From Polaromonas sp. (GTDB lineage: Bacteria; Pseudomonadota; Gammaproteobacteria; Burkholderiales; Burkholderiaceae_C), in NCBI RefSeq assembly GCF_010365105.1, contig NZ_JAAFGZ010000009.1, positions 1 through 64,000 of the forward strand: DNA of 64,000 nucleotides, read 5' to 3'. The number at the start of each line of letters is the position of its first letter. The first letter of the stretch is position 1. Below are positions 17,246-26,600 of this stretch, piece by piece. A model generated the notes under the pieces. That model did not search any database, was not told the origin of the DNA, and worked only from the letters and a program-made list of their open reading frames with translations. A program made the translations under genes and the position numbers.

Positions 17246-18487
17246 ATGCTTGACATTGCTGCCACCTTCCTCGTCATCACCGCCCTGCTGTCGTGGCTGA
17301 ACCAGCGTTTTGTCAAGCTGCCCACGACCATCGGGGTGATGGCCATTTCGCTGGTGCTTTCGCTGGCCATCGTCGGGCTCGATGCGCTGGGCTGGGTGCG
17401 TGTGCTGCGGCGCTATGAAGAATCGCTGATCCGCTCGATCGACTTTTCAGAAGTGCTGATGCAGGGCATGCTGTCGCTGCTGCTGTTTGCCGGCGCCCTG
17501 CATGTCGATTTGAGCGAACTCAAGAGCCAGCGCTGGCCTGTGGCGATGCTGGCGCTGGGCGGCACGCTGCTGTCCACCTTGCTGGTGGGCGGCGCACTGT
17601 GGCTGGCACTGCCCTGGATCGGACTGCCGATGAGCCTGCTGCACTGCCTGCTGTTCGGTGCGCTGATCTCGCCGACCGACCCGATTGCGGTGATGGGCAT
17701 CCTGAAATCGGCCGGCGCGCCCAAGGACCTGGAACTGGTGATTGCCGGCGAGTCGCTGTTCAACGACGGCGTGGGCGTGGTGATCTTCGCCTTGCTGCTG
17801 GGCGTGCTGACCAGCGGCGGTACGCCCACGGTCGGCTCGGCGGCGCTGCTGCTGCTGCACGAGGCGGGCGGCGGCCTGGTCTTTGGCGTGCTGCTGGGCT
17901 ATGCGACGTTCTGGCTGCTCCGCAGCGTGGACGAGTACCAGGTCGAGGTGCTGATCACGCTGGCGGCGGTGACCGGGGGCTATGCGCTGGCCAACTATCT
18001 GCACGTCTCCGGTCCGCTGGCCATGGTGGCGACCGGCCTGATCGTCGGCAATCATGGCCGGGCGCTGGCGATGTCGGACACCACGCGCAGCTATGTGGAC
18101 ATGTTCTGGGAACTGGTGGACGGCATTCTCAATGCAGTGCTGTTCGTGCTCATCGGGATGGAAGTGCTGCGGTTCAGCCTGACAGGCTCGCTGATCCTGG
18201 CCGGCTCAGTGGCCATCTGCATCACACTGCTGGCGCGGCTGCTGACGGCCGGGGTGGCGGTGGGCGCGCTGGGCCGGCGATTTGGCCTGCCCGCCGGGGC
18301 CTGGAAAGTGCTGACCTGGGGCGGGCTGCGCGGCGGCATTTCGGTGGCGCTGGCGCTGTCACTGCCCGCGGGGCCCGAGCGCGATACCGTGCTGGCGCTG
18401 ACCTACTGCGTGGTGGTATTTTCCATCCTGGTGCAGGGCTTGAGCATTGCGCGCCTGGTGCGCAAGACGATGCACACCGCACCTTGA
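17246..18487 (+). CDS. cation:proton antiporter, NhaP type (CPA1 family)
   Basis: Integral membrane exchanger of Na+ (or K+) for protons, 413 residues with about 12 hydrophobic segments. The ion-binding region LISPTDPIAVMGILKSAG and ESLFNDGVGVVIFALLLG carry the Asp-Pro and Asn-Asp pairs characteristic of CPA1 antiporters, and TWGGLRGGISVALALSLP is the conserved late helix. ATG 17246 fits the family N-terminus; a TTG at 17234 is less likely. No partner or regulatory domain is attached. Ion preference cannot be told. Confidence 0.9.
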   Translation: MLDIAATFLVITALLSWLNQRFVKLPTTIGVMAISLVLSLAIVGLDALGWVRVLRRYEESLIRSIDFSEVLMQGMLSLLLFAGALHVDLSELKSQRWPVAMLALGGTLLSTLLVGGALWLALPWIGLPMSLLHCLLFGALISPTDPIAVMGILKSAGAPKDLELVIAGESLFNDGVGVVIFALLLGVLTSGGTPTVGSAALLLLHEAGGGLVFGVLLGYATFWLLRSVDEYQVEVLITLAAVTGGYALANYLHVSGPLAMVATGLIVGNHGRALAMSDTTRSYVDMFWELVDGILNAVLFVLIGMEVLRFSLTGSLILAGSVAICITLLARLLTAGVAVGALGRRFGLPAGAWKVLTWGGLRGGISVALALSLPAGPERDTVLALTYCVVVFSILVQGLSIARLVRKTMHTAP

Positions 18488-18780
18488 TCAGTTCTGACGA
18501 TTGCCCCGTTATTGACGCCTGTTGCTGCCCTGCGCGCGGATGAAAGACTTGTCATCGCCTGCATGGCAACACCGGCTCCAGTCGCCTGCGCATTGTCCTG
18601 TCGGCCGCCCAGACCGAAACCGGTGTGGACCCGTTGATTGGCGCCCTGAGCCGCCTGGTCAAACTCCAATTCCAATTCCAATTCCAATTCCAATTCCAAT
18701 TCCAATTCCAATTCCAAGCCCGTGCCCCACCCGGCCCTGGCCAAATTCCGAAACCCATTTTTCACGCAGGAAAACAGACC
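18488..18780 (+). other. bioB leader region
   Basis: Gene-free leader between the antiporter and bioB, containing the hexanucleotide tandem repeat at 18666-18717. The bioB frame stays open upstream to about 18620, so translation in theory could start earlier and give a Gln-Phe repeat, but nothing in that stretch resembles biotin synthase. No BirA operator was recognised. Confidence 0.4.
18666..18717 (+). repeat. CCAATT hexanucleotide tandem repeat, 8.7 copies
   Basis: Eight perfect consecutive copies of CCAATT (18666-18713) and a partial ninth (CCAA), ending 63 bases before the bioB ATG. It is a simple sequence repeat likely to vary in copy number by slippage. The unit is a multiple of three, so copy changes would alter spacing, not frame, if the region were translated. 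Confidence 0.97.
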
Positions 18781-19803
18781 ATGATCACGTCCACAGCACA
18801 GACCATCACCTTGCACCGCCCCAGTGCAGCCGCAGCGCCAGCCCCGAAAACCGGCGCCGAACGCTGGAGCGTTGACGCCATCGAAGCGCTGTTCAACCTG
18901 CCCTTCCCCGAGCTGATGCACCAGGCGCAGAGCGTGCACCGTGAAAACTTCGACCCCACCCGGGTTGAATTCGCCACGCTGCTGTCGGTCAAGACCGGCG
19001 GCTGCGCCGAAGACTGCGGCTACTGCCCGCAAGCCGCCCGCTACGACACCGGCGTCGAGGCCAGCAAACTGATGGAGCCGGCCGAAGTGCTGGCCGCCGC
19101 CAAACTCGCGCAAGCCGCCGGCGCCACGCGCTTTTGCATGGGCGCGGCCTGGCGCTCGCCCAAGGAGCGCGACATTGAAAAAGTCGCCGAACTGATCCGC
19201 ACCGTCAAGGCGCTGGGGCTGGAAACCTGCGCCACGCTGGGCATGCTTGAAGACGGCCAGGCACAAACCCTGCAAAGCGCCGGGCTCGACTACTACAACC
19301 ACAACCTGGACAGCGCACCCGATTTTTACGGCGACATCATCACCACGCGCAACTACCAGGACCGGCTCGACACGCTGGCGCGGGTGCGCAGTGCCGGGGT
19401 GAAAGTCTGCTGCGGCGGCATTGTCGGCATGGGCGAAACCCGCCGCCAGCGCGCCGGACTGGTGGCCGAGCTGGCCAACCTCACGCCCTACCCGGAATCA
19501 GTGCCCATCAACAACCTGGTGAAAATCGAAGGCACGCCGCTGGCCGACCAGGCCGACCTGGACCCGTTCGAGTTTGTCCGCACCATTGCCGTGGCGCGCA
19601 TCACCATGCCGACGGCGCGGGTGCGCCTGTCGGCCGGCCGCCAGCAAATGGGCGACGCGGTGCAGGCGCTGTGTTTCCTGGCCGGCGCGAACTCGATTTT
19701 TTACGGCGACAAGCTGCTGGTCACCGGCAACCCCGACACCGAAGCCGATGTGCAATTGCTGGCGCGCCTGGGCATGAGCCGCTCGGCCCCGCACGCGGCC
19801 TGA
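18781..19803 (+). CDS. bioB: biotin synthase
   Basis: Radical-SAM enzyme inserting sulfur into dethiobiotin, the last step of biotin synthesis. 340 residues from ATG 18781. The radical-SAM cluster cysteines are Cys75, Cys79 and Cys82 in [35 protein letters not shown] and [10 protein letters not shown] follow, and [13 protein letters not shown] holds residues for the second cluster. An AGGAAA site precedes the start. Longer frames starting near 18625 would add a Gln-Phe repeat leader. The other bio genes are not in the window. Confidence 0.95.
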   Translation: MITSTAQTITLHRPSAAAAPAPKTGAERWSVDAIEALFNLPFPELMHQAQSVHRENFDPTRVEFATLLSVKTGGCAEDCGYCPQAARYDTGVEASKLMEPAEVLAAAKLAQAAGATRFCMGAAWRSPKERDIEKVAELIRTVKALGLETCATLGMLEDGQAQTLQSAGLDYYNHNLDSAPDFYGDIITTRNYQDRLDTLARVRSAGVKVCCGGIVGMGETRRQRAGLVAELANLTPYPESVPINNLVKIEGTPLADQADLDPFEFVRTIAVARITMPTARVRLSAGRQQMGDAVQALCFLAGANSIFYGDKLLVTGNPDTEADVQLLARLGMSRSAPHAA

Positions 19804-19956
19804 GCGCGTGCTGACGGCCTCCTGCAGCGCAAAGCCAGAAAAGCGGGGTGCACGAACTGCAGGGGGTATGGAGCAGCCGCGCACAGTTCATCCATCGCTT
19901 CAAGGCACGCTTGCAGCGCGCCCTTGCGGTCCGTCCCCGCAGCTGTGAGCGCGTGC

Positions 19957-21549
19957 TCAGGCCTGGATTGGCTCTTGCGCAGTGGCTTTCAGCCGTTTCG
20001 CTAAAACCGTGCGCCAAAACATTTCTCCCACCACCAACACAAGACATCCAGCAGCAAACCAGCGCAGCGCGACAAAGTAGTCAAGCACGCCCATGAGCGT
20101 GGCCTCCTGGTTCAGCAACTGGGCCACCTGCACCAAAGCCAGCCGTGGTGCGGCAGCCGGGTCGTGGGTGGACGCAAAGAAACGGGTCAGCGTGTCCAGC
20201 GTGGATTGCAGCGCCGGGCTGGATGGCGACAGGCTTTCACCCAGCTGCACATAGTGCACAGTGCTGCGCCACTGGGTGACCAGAGTAGCCAGCGCAACGC
20301 CGGCCGCAATGCCAAACTGCGACAGCATGTTCTTCACCTGATTGGCGTGCGAGAAAACCGCCTCGTCATGCTGCAATGTCTGGAAGGTCTGCATGGCGGT
20401 GGTGGCCAGCACGGCGATGACAAAGCTGGCATTGCACAGCAGCGCGGGCATCACGACCTGCATCACGTCAGCCCCCTCGCCCAGTCGGCCCAGCTGCCAG
20501 CCGCACAGCATCAATGCGCTGAAGCCTGCCAGGTAATAAGGCGTCGGCGCTGGGTAGCGCGGCAACAAGCGGGCCAGCGCGATGAACGTCGCCACACCGG
20601 CCAGCGCACCCATCCCGAGATGGCGGCCAGCCGACTCCAGCGGCATGCCCAGCGCCCGCTGCAGCAAGACCGGCAACATGGTGTTGTTGGCGCCCAGCAC
20701 GACATAGGCGCTGCCGAAAATCGTCATGCCGACGAGGTAGCGGCGTTGCGCCAGCGCCGCGAAGCCGATCAGCGGACGATGGGCCTGCCGGTTCAGGTGC
20801 CAAAACAGCATGCCCGCCGGCACCGCGAGGCACGCCACCAGCCCCAGATGCAGCGGTTCGCTGAAATAATCAAACCCCGTGCGCTGCAAGGCATGCAGCA
20901 CGAGAAAACTGGCCCCCATGAGCACTACAGCACCCGCCAGGCCTTGGGCGGGAATCATTTTGGCTTGCCGTTGCGGGGCTGGGGTATCGTCCAGCGCCTG
21001 CTGCGCCAGCAGAGCAATCACCAGGGCCGGCACGAGCATCACCCAGAAGCCCAAACGCCAGCCCTGCGAACCCAAGGCGAACGAGCCCAGCAGCGGCCCC
21101 ATGGCAACGCCCCAGGCCAGGCCTGAGGCCAGAAACTTGATGCCGGTAAAGCGGCGAGGCGAAGGCGGGATATGGTTGACCAGCAAGCGCGCTGCCGTCA
21201 TAAAGGAAGCGCATCCCAGCGCCATGACGATCCGGCTTATGGCAAACCCCGCCAGGCTGTGGCTCAGGCCGCAGCCTGCAGTCCCAGCGGCAAACAACAA
21301 CGCCGAAACCTGAACCAGCTTGCGCCAGCCGAGCATCTCGACCAGTTGCCGCTGAAGCGCAATCATGCCGATGGCCACGACGGCGTACAAGGTCGCGACC
21401 ACGCTGTACTCCTCCGGGCTCGCCGAAATATCGCCCATGATGGGCGCGGCGCTGAAAGCCACCAGACCCGTTTGCAGGAAGTCACCGAAGGTCAGGCTGG
21501 CAATCAGGCCATACAGAAAAAACCGGCTGCGGGGAAGCTGCGGGTTCAT
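19957..21549 (-). CDS. MFS drug/metabolite exporter, DHA2-like (14 TM)
   Basis: Major facilitator protein of 530 residues with about 14 hydrophobic segments, the size of the DHA2/EmrB branch. The start GLIASLTFGDFLQTGLVAFS, the segment ISRIVMALGCASFMTAARLL and the C-terminal membrane segment AAGCLVLVVGEMFW fit this type. Third gene of an apparent minus-strand operon with the AhpD-like and cupin genes (spacings 9 and 17 bases), opposite a MocR-type regulator. It probably exports a compound sensed by that regulator; the substrate is unknown. Confidence 0.85.
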   Translation of the reverse strand: MNPQLPRSRFFLYGLIASLTFGDFLQTGLVAFSAAPIMGDISASPEEYSVVATLYAVVAIGMIALQRQLVEMLGWRKLVQVSALLFAAGTAGCGLSHSLAGFAISRIVMALGCASFMTAARLLVNHIPPSPRRFTGIKFLASGLAWGVAMGPLLGSFALGSQGWRLGFWVMLVPALVIALLAQQALDDTPAPQRQAKMIPAQGLAGAVVLMGASFLVLHALQRTGFDYFSEPLHLGLVACLAVPAGMLFWHLNRQAHRPLIGFAALAQRRYLVGMTIFGSAYVVLGANNTMLPVLLQRALGMPLESAGRHLGMGALAGVATFIALARLLPRYPAPTPYYLAGFSALMLCGWQLGRLGEGADVMQVVMPALLCNASFVIAVLATTAMQTFQTLQHDEAVFSHANQVKNMLSQFGIAAGVALATLVTQWRSTVHYVQLGESLSPSSPALQSTLDTLTRFFASTHDPAAAPRLALVQVAQLLNQEATLMGVLDYFVALRWFAAGCLVLVVGEMFWRTVLAKRLKATAQEPIQA

Positions 21550-21566
21550 GACAATCTCCGGTGCGC

Positions 21567-22004
21567 CTAGGGCGCCTGCCGGGGCAAAGGCTGTTTGATC
21601 TGGCCGCCCTCGTCCATCAGCAGCCAGGCCAGCAGCTTGGCTGGCCGGGTATTGCTGGCATTGCGCGACATGAGGTGGGCCGCACGGGGCGGTTCGTACC
21701 AGGACTCGCCGGCGCGGTAGGTCACGGCTGGCTGGCCTTCCAGCTGAGACACCACCTCGCCTTCCAGCACATACGCAAACACCGAGCCCGAATGAAAGTG
21801 CGGCGCAGAAGCCTGGCCCGGTTCATAGCTGACCACCGCCATGGCGACTTGTTTTCCCGGGGCGTCGGGCAGCTTTTGCATTTGCAGTGGCACGACTTTT
21901 TCTTCGTCGGCAGGGCCGTGCGCCTGCGCGCCCGTGCTGGCAAACACGACGGCCAAGACCAAGGCAGGCAGCAACATGGCGGGAATTTTTGTGAAAATGT
22001 TCAT
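21567..22004 (-). CDS. secreted cupin-domain protein
   Basis: 145 residues beginning with a clear signal peptide (MNIFTKIPAMLLPALVLAV, likely cut after STGAQA), so exported to the periplasm. The mature part is a single small cupin: PHFHSGSVFAYVLEGEV holds the metal-type His residues and WYEPPRAAHLMSRNAS the second His. Such exported cupins accompany oxidative or detoxification genes in related bacteria, but their activity is mostly unknown. It sits between the AhpD-like and MFS genes in one operon. Confidence 0.85.
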   Translation of the reverse strand: MNIFTKIPAMLLPALVLAVVFASTGAQAHGPADEEKVVPLQMQKLPDAPGKQVAMAVVSYEPGQASAPHFHSGSVFAYVLEGEVVSQLEGQPAVTYRAGESWYEPPRAAHLMSRNASNTRPAKLLAWLLMDEGGQIKQPLPRQAP

Positions 22005-22013
22005 GGTGACTCC

Positions 22014-22454
22014 TCAGGCGGCAGGCATTTTGCGAAAACCGATGGCCAGCCGGTTCCAGCTGTTGATCAGGCCAATGGCCAAGGTGAGGTTGACGCACTC
22101 GACCTCGCTGAACTCGGCGCGCAAGGCGTCGTAAGCCTCATCAGGCGCATGCGTATCAGCGATGCGGGTGATGGCCTCGGTCCAGCCCAGGGCTGCACGT
22201 TCACGCGGTGTAAAGAACGGGGTTTCGCGCCAGACCGACACGGCGTACAGACGCCGCTCGGTCTCGCCCTTCTTGCGGGCATCGCTGGTGTGCAGGTCCA
22301 CACAATAGGCGCAGCCATTGACCTGCGAGGCGCGCAGCCGCACCAGTTCCTGAAGTGCGGGCTCGATGCCGAGTTTGGAGACCGCAACCTCCAGGGCCAT
22401 CAGGGCTTTCATCGCATCGGGGGAGGTTTTGTAGAAGTCCAGTCGCTGTTCCAT
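22014..22454 (-). CDS. carboxymuconolactone decarboxylase family protein (AhpD-like)
   Basis: 146 residues of the AhpD/CMD fold. The redox motif is CAYC within NGCAYCVDLHTSDARKKG: two cysteines and the nearby His, typical of AhpD-like peroxidase/alkylhydroperoxidase proteins. First gene of a three-gene minus-strand operon (AhpD-like, cupin, MFS), 96 bases from the divergent MocR-type regulator. A role in peroxide or electrophile detoxification is likely from the family; the substrate is not known. Confidence 0.88.
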   Translation of the reverse strand: MEQRLDFYKTSPDAMKALMALEVAVSKLGIEPALQELVRLRASQVNGCAYCVDLHTSDARKKGETERRLYAVSVWRETPFFTPRERAALGWTEAITRIADTHAPDEAYDALRAEFSEVECVNLTLAIGLINSWNRLAIGFRKMPAA

Positions 22455-22550
22455 GTCGATTTCCTCGGGTGGTTAAATAGAGCCTTCATGCTAGGGGTGC
22501 ACACCTGTCCCGCAGGCGGCCAATGCCAGGCTTTTTGAGGAGGCCAATCG

Positions 22551-23981
22551 ATGGAGTTGCATGTCGTGATCGAGGGCGACAAGGACCTGACGGGCCAGCT
22601 TTACCGCCAGCTCCGGCAAGCCATCACCTCGGGTCGGTTGGCCACCGGCGAGAAGCTGCCGCCAACCCGCCTGCTGGCCGAGCAGCTCAAGCTCTCACGC
22701 AAGACGGTGGCCGAAGCCTATGCCCGGTTGACCTATGACAAGCTGCTGGTCGGCAAGGTGGGCAGCGGCAGTTTTGTCGGACCCGCGGCCCACGCGGCCA
22801 AACCCGCGCACCTCGAATCCACCATTGCCGGTGCTGCCGTCGCGGCGCGCTGGCGCGACATGCCAACCCCGCTACGACATCCCTCCCCGGCAGGCAGCGC
22901 ACGTTACGAATACATCGGCGGCACACCTTCCAGAGCCCTGTTCCCGCAGGCTGACTGGCGCCGCTGCGTGCTGCATGCCCTGCGCCAGGCGGCCAAGTCG
23001 CGCGGCATGTATGGCGAGACCGAAGGCCTGCCCGAATTGCGCGCAGCCATTGCGTGCCATGCGGCTTTCTCACGCGGTGTGCGCTGCACCCCTGAAGACG
23101 TGATCGTCACCACCGGCGCGCAGCAGGCACTCGACCTGGTGGCGCGGGTGCTGGTGGAGCCGGGCAGCACCGTGGCGTTCGAAGAGCCCGGCTACCCGCC
23201 GGCCAGGCAGTTGCTGGCCGCTCAGGGCGCAAAAGTCGTCGGCATTCCGGTGGATGCGCAGGGTATGCAGGTCGCGCATATTCCGGACGGCACCCGGCTG
23301 ATTTATGTCACGCCGGCGCACCAGTTTCCACTCGGCATGCCCATGAGTGCGCAAAGGCGCAAAGACCTGTTGATGCGGGCGCGCGAGCTTGGCGCCATCA
23401 TCATCGAAGACGACTACGACAGTGAGTTCCGTTACGAGGGGCGGCCCACCGACTCGCTGCAAAGCATGGACAGCGACGGCCTGGTGGCCTTTGTGGGCAC
23501 TTTCTCCAAAACCCTTTCGCCCGAGCTTCGCCTGGGTTACCTGATCGCGCCGCCGGCCATTTTGCAGGCCGTGGCGGTTGCCAAGCACCTGTGCGACTGG
23601 CACACCTCCATGCCTGCGCAATGGGCCTTGGCCAAGTTCATTGCGGACGGCGCGCTGGCCAAGCACATCCGCCGCTGCCATGTGGAGTATGCAGAGCGCC
23701 GCCGCCTGATCGTGCAGCGTTTTTCCAGCGACCTCGCACCGTGGTTTGAACTGGTGCCGGCGCAGGCCGGTATTCACATGGCAGCGATGTGCAGGCGAAC
23801 AATCGACATGGACACCTTGGTGCGACTGGCGCGACGCGCGGAAGTCGGCCTTTACTGCATCGATGGCTTCTACCATTTCACGCCTGCGCGGCAAGGGCTG
23901 GCACTGGGCTACGGCGCCATCGAGAGCGCTGGCATCAACCCCTCACTGGACCGTGTTCGGGACATCCTTGAACAAATGTAA
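22551..23981 (+). CDS. MocR-type transcriptional regulator (GntR helix-turn-helix plus aminotransferase-like domain)
   Basis: 476 residues. The N-terminal winged helix (about 10-75, with ATGEKLPPTRLLAEQLKLSR) is of the GntR type; the rest is a class I aminotransferase-like domain containing EDDYDSEFRYEG and GTFSKTLSPELRLGYL, whose Lys would bind pyridoxal phosphate. Family members (PdxR, GabR, TauR) use PLP plus a ligand to switch transcription. It is divergent from the AhpD-like/cupin/MFS operon across a 96-base region, which is its likely target together with its own promoter. Confidence 0.9.
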   Translation: MELHVVIEGDKDLTGQLYRQLRQAITSGRLATGEKLPPTRLLAEQLKLSRKTVAEAYARLTYDKLLVGKVGSGSFVGPAAHAAKPAHLESTIAGAAVAARWRDMPTPLRHPSPAGSARYEYIGGTPSRALFPQADWRRCVLHALRQAAKSRGMYGETEGLPELRAAIACHAAFSRGVRCTPEDVIVTTGAQQALDLVARVLVEPGSTVAFEEPGYPPARQLLAAQGAKVVGIPVDAQGMQVAHIPDGTRLIYVTPAHQFPLGMPMSAQRRKDLLMRARELGAIIIEDDYDSEFRYEGRPTDSLQSMDSDGLVAFVGTFSKTLSPELRLGYLIAPPAILQAVAVAKHLCDWHTSMPAQWALAKFIADGALAKHIRRCHVEYAERRRLIVQRFSSDLAPWFELVPAQAGIHMAAMCRRTIDMDTLVRLARRAEVGLYCIDGFYHFTPARQGLALGYGAIESAGINPSLDRVRDILEQM

Positions 23982-24126
23982 TTCCATTTCTTAATCCGCC
24001 GAACAATTTAGCCGGTTCATGATCCCGGTTATGGGCTACGCAATTCAGGGGCTCGGTCACACGGCCTGAGGACCGAAATGGCCACGCGCCGGCAGATTAA
24101 ACTCCCGCTCATTCAGGAGAGTGCCC

Positions 24127-25038
24127 ATGACCCCAGCCAATGCATCCATGACAACGTCGACAACGTCCATAACGCCCGCAGCCACGCCCTACGGCACGCT
24201 GCCACCGGCGTCCAATCCTTCGGCGCGCAAGCCCATGAGCCTGCCGCGCCTGCGCGAAATGCATGCCCACGGCGACAAGATCGCCATGCTCACCGCTTAC
24301 GACGCCACCTTTGCCGCCGTGGCCGATGCCGCCGGCGTTGAATGCATCCTGGTCGGCGACTCGCTCGGCATGGTCTGCCAGGGCCTGTCGAGCACTGTCG
24401 GCGTGACGCTGGAAACCATGCGCCACCACACCGAATGCGTGGCCAACGGCCTGCGCCGCGCGCAAGGCGTGGCCTGGCTGATTGGCGACCTGCCCTTCGG
24501 CAGCTACCACGAATCCAAAGAGCAGGCGCTGCGCAGCGCCGTGGTGCTGATGCAGGCCGGCGCGCACATGGTCAAGCTCGAAGGCGGCGGCTGGACGACG
24601 GAAACGGTGCGTTTCCTGGTCGAGCGCGGCATTCCGGTCTGCGCCCACCTGGGCCTGACGCCGCAAACCGTGCATGCGCTGGGCGGCTACCGCGTCCAGG
24701 GCAAGACCGAGGAATCGGCCGCCCTGCTGCGCCGCGAAGCCAGTGCGCTGCAGGACGCCGGCGCGTCCATGCTGGTGCTGGAAATGGTGCCGGCGGCGTT
24801 GTCGGCCGAGGTCACGCAGCTGCTCACGCACTGCCCGACCATCGGCATCGGCGCGGGCAACGGCACCTCGGGCCAGGTGCTGGTGCTGCATGACATGCTG
24901 GGCATGAACCTGGGCAAGATGGCCAAATTTGTCCACAACTTCATGGACGGCGCGCCCAGCGTGCGCGGCGCCATGGAGGCCTATGTGCGTGCCGTGAAAG
25001 ACGGCAGCTTTCCAGTGAACGCTACCCACGCCTGGTAG
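24127..25038 (+). CDS. panB: 3-methyl-2-oxobutanoate hydroxymethyltransferase
   Basis: Makes ketopantoate from 2-oxoisovalerate and methylenetetrahydrofolate, first committed step to pantothenate. 303 residues; AGGAG at 24114 favours ATG 24127 over the GTG at 24121, which is too close. The first 35 residues are a Thr/Pro/Ser-rich extension; the TIM-barrel core begins at [10 protein letters not shown]. Visible signatures: [18 protein letters not shown] with the metal-binding Asp, [28 protein letters not shown] and [20 protein letters not shown]. It is followed by panC after 97 bases, probably one operon. Confidence 0.95.
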   Translation: MTPANASMTTSTTSITPAATPYGTLPPASNPSARKPMSLPRLREMHAHGDKIAMLTAYDATFAAVADAAGVECILVGDSLGMVCQGLSSTVGVTLETMRHHTECVANGLRRAQGVAWLIGDLPFGSYHESKEQALRSAVVLMQAGAHMVKLEGGGWTTETVRFLVERGIPVCAHLGLTPQTVHALGGYRVQGKTEESAALLRREASALQDAGASMLVLEMVPAALSAEVTQLLTHCPTIGIGAGNGTSGQVLVLHDMLGMNLGKMAKFVHNFMDGAPSVRGAMEAYVRAVKDGSFPVNATHAW

Positions 25039-25135
25039 CCGCCCGCCCTTTCGCCCAAGCCCCTACGCGCCCAACCGATTCAACCCGCCTTCATCCAGAC
25101 CGGCCGCCCAAGGCCTTTTCCAGGGAATCCCAAAA

Positions 25136-25987
25136 ATGCACATCGTCCACACCATTGCAGAACTGCGCCAGCAGCTGAGCGGCTTCAAGCGCCCGGCTTT
25201 TGTTCCCACCATGGGCAACCTGCACGAAGGGCATATTGCCCTGGTCAGGCAGGCCAGGCCGCTGGGCGACGTGACCGTGTCCAGCATTTTTGTCAACCGC
25301 CTGCAGTTTGCGCCGCACGAAGACTTCGACAGCTACCCGCGCACGCTGGACGCCGATGCCCAGCGGCTCGAAGCCGCCGGCTGCGACGTGGTGTTTGCCC
25401 CGCGCGAGAAAGACCTGTACCCCGAGCCGCAAACCTTCAAGGTGCATCCGGCCACCGACCTGAGCGACATCCTGGAAGGCCATTTCCGGCCCGGCTTTTT
25501 CATTGGCGTGAGCACCGTGGTGATGAAGCTGTTTTCCTGCGTGTTTGCCGGCATGCCTGGGGGCGTCGCGGCCTTCGGCAAGAAGGACTACCAGCAGGTC
25601 ATGGTGGTGCGCCGCATGGTGCAGCAGTTTGCCCTGCCCATCGAGATTCTGGCCGGCGAGACGCAGCGCGCAGAAGACGGACTGGCGCTGTCGTCGCGCA
25701 ACAGCTACCTCACGCCCGAGCAGCGGCTCGAAGCGGTGCATCTTTCGCAAGCCTTGCGCGCACTGGGCGAGACCGCGCGCGCGGTGTCAGGCCTGCCTGA
25801 CCTGGCCGCGCTGGAAGCCCAGGCCATGCAAGCGCTGGCGCGGCGCGGCTGGAAGCCCGACTACCTGACGGTACGCCGCCGCGCCGACCTGATGCCGCCA
25901 CAAGGCGCACTGGCCGATGTGCCGCTGGTCGTGCTCGGCGCGGCCAAGCTGGGCAACACGCGGCTGATTGACAACCTGGAGATTTGA
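25136..25987 (+). CDS. panC: pantothenate synthetase
   Basis: ATP-dependent joining of pantoate and beta-alanine, 283 residues. Conserved blocks: [15 protein letters not shown] (with the HxGH ATP site), [38 protein letters not shown] and [13 protein letters not shown] 25136 gives the normal family N-terminus [11 protein letters not shown]. Downstream partner of panB; beta-alanine would come from panD at 16.8 kb. Confidence 0.95.
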   Translation: MHIVHTIAELRQQLSGFKRPAFVPTMGNLHEGHIALVRQARPLGDVTVSSIFVNRLQFAPHEDFDSYPRTLDADAQRLEAAGCDVVFAPREKDLYPEPQTFKVHPATDLSDILEGHFRPGFFIGVSTVVMKLFSCVFAGMPGGVAAFGKKDYQQVMVVRRMVQQFALPIEILAGETQRAEDGLALSSRNSYLTPEQRLEAVHLSQALRALGETARAVSGLPDLAALEAQAMQALARRGWKPDYLTVRRRADLMPPQGALADVPLVVLGAAKLGNTRLIDNLEI

Positions 25988-26033
25988 TGCAAAAACGCCG
26001 GTCCTGCTGCAGGACGTGAATGCGTTGACTCCT

Positions 26034-26052
26034 GTTTCAATAGCAGCTTGCC
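26034..26052. repeat. half copy of the ATAGC palindrome
   Basis: TTTCAATAGCAGCTTGCCC in the spacer after panC carries one arm (CAATAGC) of the dispersed palindrome; the other arm is not recognisable. Confidence 0.35.
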
Positions 26053-26209
26053 CAATGTGGATATGCGCAACAGGCCATTTTTTTATATTTTCAAGGACTG
26101 GCGCCGTCAGCGCCCTGCCTGCGCCCATCATCCGCACCAGCGCGCCGGCCCCTGAGCCTGATGTATAAACCGGCCAAAGGCATTCCTGCCGCGTTCAAGG
26201 AGTTTCACC

Positions 26210-26539
26210 ATGGCCATTGCACACGCTTCCCCCGGGCAACTCGTAGACGTTCAGCCGCTGGGTGACAAGCTGTCCGAATCACGCAATGTGGCCCTGTTCA
26301 AGACCGATGAGCTGGAAGTCATTCGCCTGGTCATGCCAGCGGGCAAGACCATGCCGTCGCACTGGGTCAAGGGCGAAGTCACGATTCACTGCCTGGAGGG
26401 CGAGATCAGCCTGACAGCGGGCGGACGAACCCGGCAGATGAAGGCCGGCCAGCTGGTCTGGCTCGAAGGTGGCGTGGACCATGCGCTGACGGCGGTACAG
26501 GATTCGTCGATGCTGCTGACCATCGTGCTTAGAAAATAA
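26210..26539 (+). CDS. small cupin-domain protein
   Basis: A 109-residue single-domain cupin without a signal peptide, so cytoplasmic. Visible are the first cupin motif (MPSHWVKGEVTIHCLEGEISL) and the second (AGQLVWLEGGVDHALTAVQD). ATG 26210 is preceded by AAGGAG. It stands alone between panC and gpsA, with a clear GCTAT palindrome 35 bases after its stop. No specific activity can be assigned. Confidence 0.82.
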   Translation: MAIAHASPGQLVDVQPLGDKLSESRNVALFKTDELEVIRLVMPAGKTMPSHWVKGEVTIHCLEGEISLTAGGRTRQMKAGQLVWLEGGVDHALTAVQDSSMLLTIVLRK

Positions 26540-26572
26540 TGATGAAATATGCATTTTCCGCATAACGGATAG

Positions 26573-26600
26573 GCATTAGCAGCTATTGATTCAATAGCAA
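26573..26600. repeat. GCTAT/ATAGC palindrome, strong copy
   Basis: GCTATTGATTCAATAGC at 26582-26598 is a perfect palindrome of 8-base arms around one base. It lies between the convergent cupin and gpsA genes, partly beside the gpsA stop codon. Same layout as the copy at 32751. Confidence 0.75.

Noticed and set aside
18625..18780. N-terminal extension of biotin synthase with Gln-Phe repeats
   Set aside because: Nothing like it is known in BioB; ATG 18781 has a ribosome site and normal length results.
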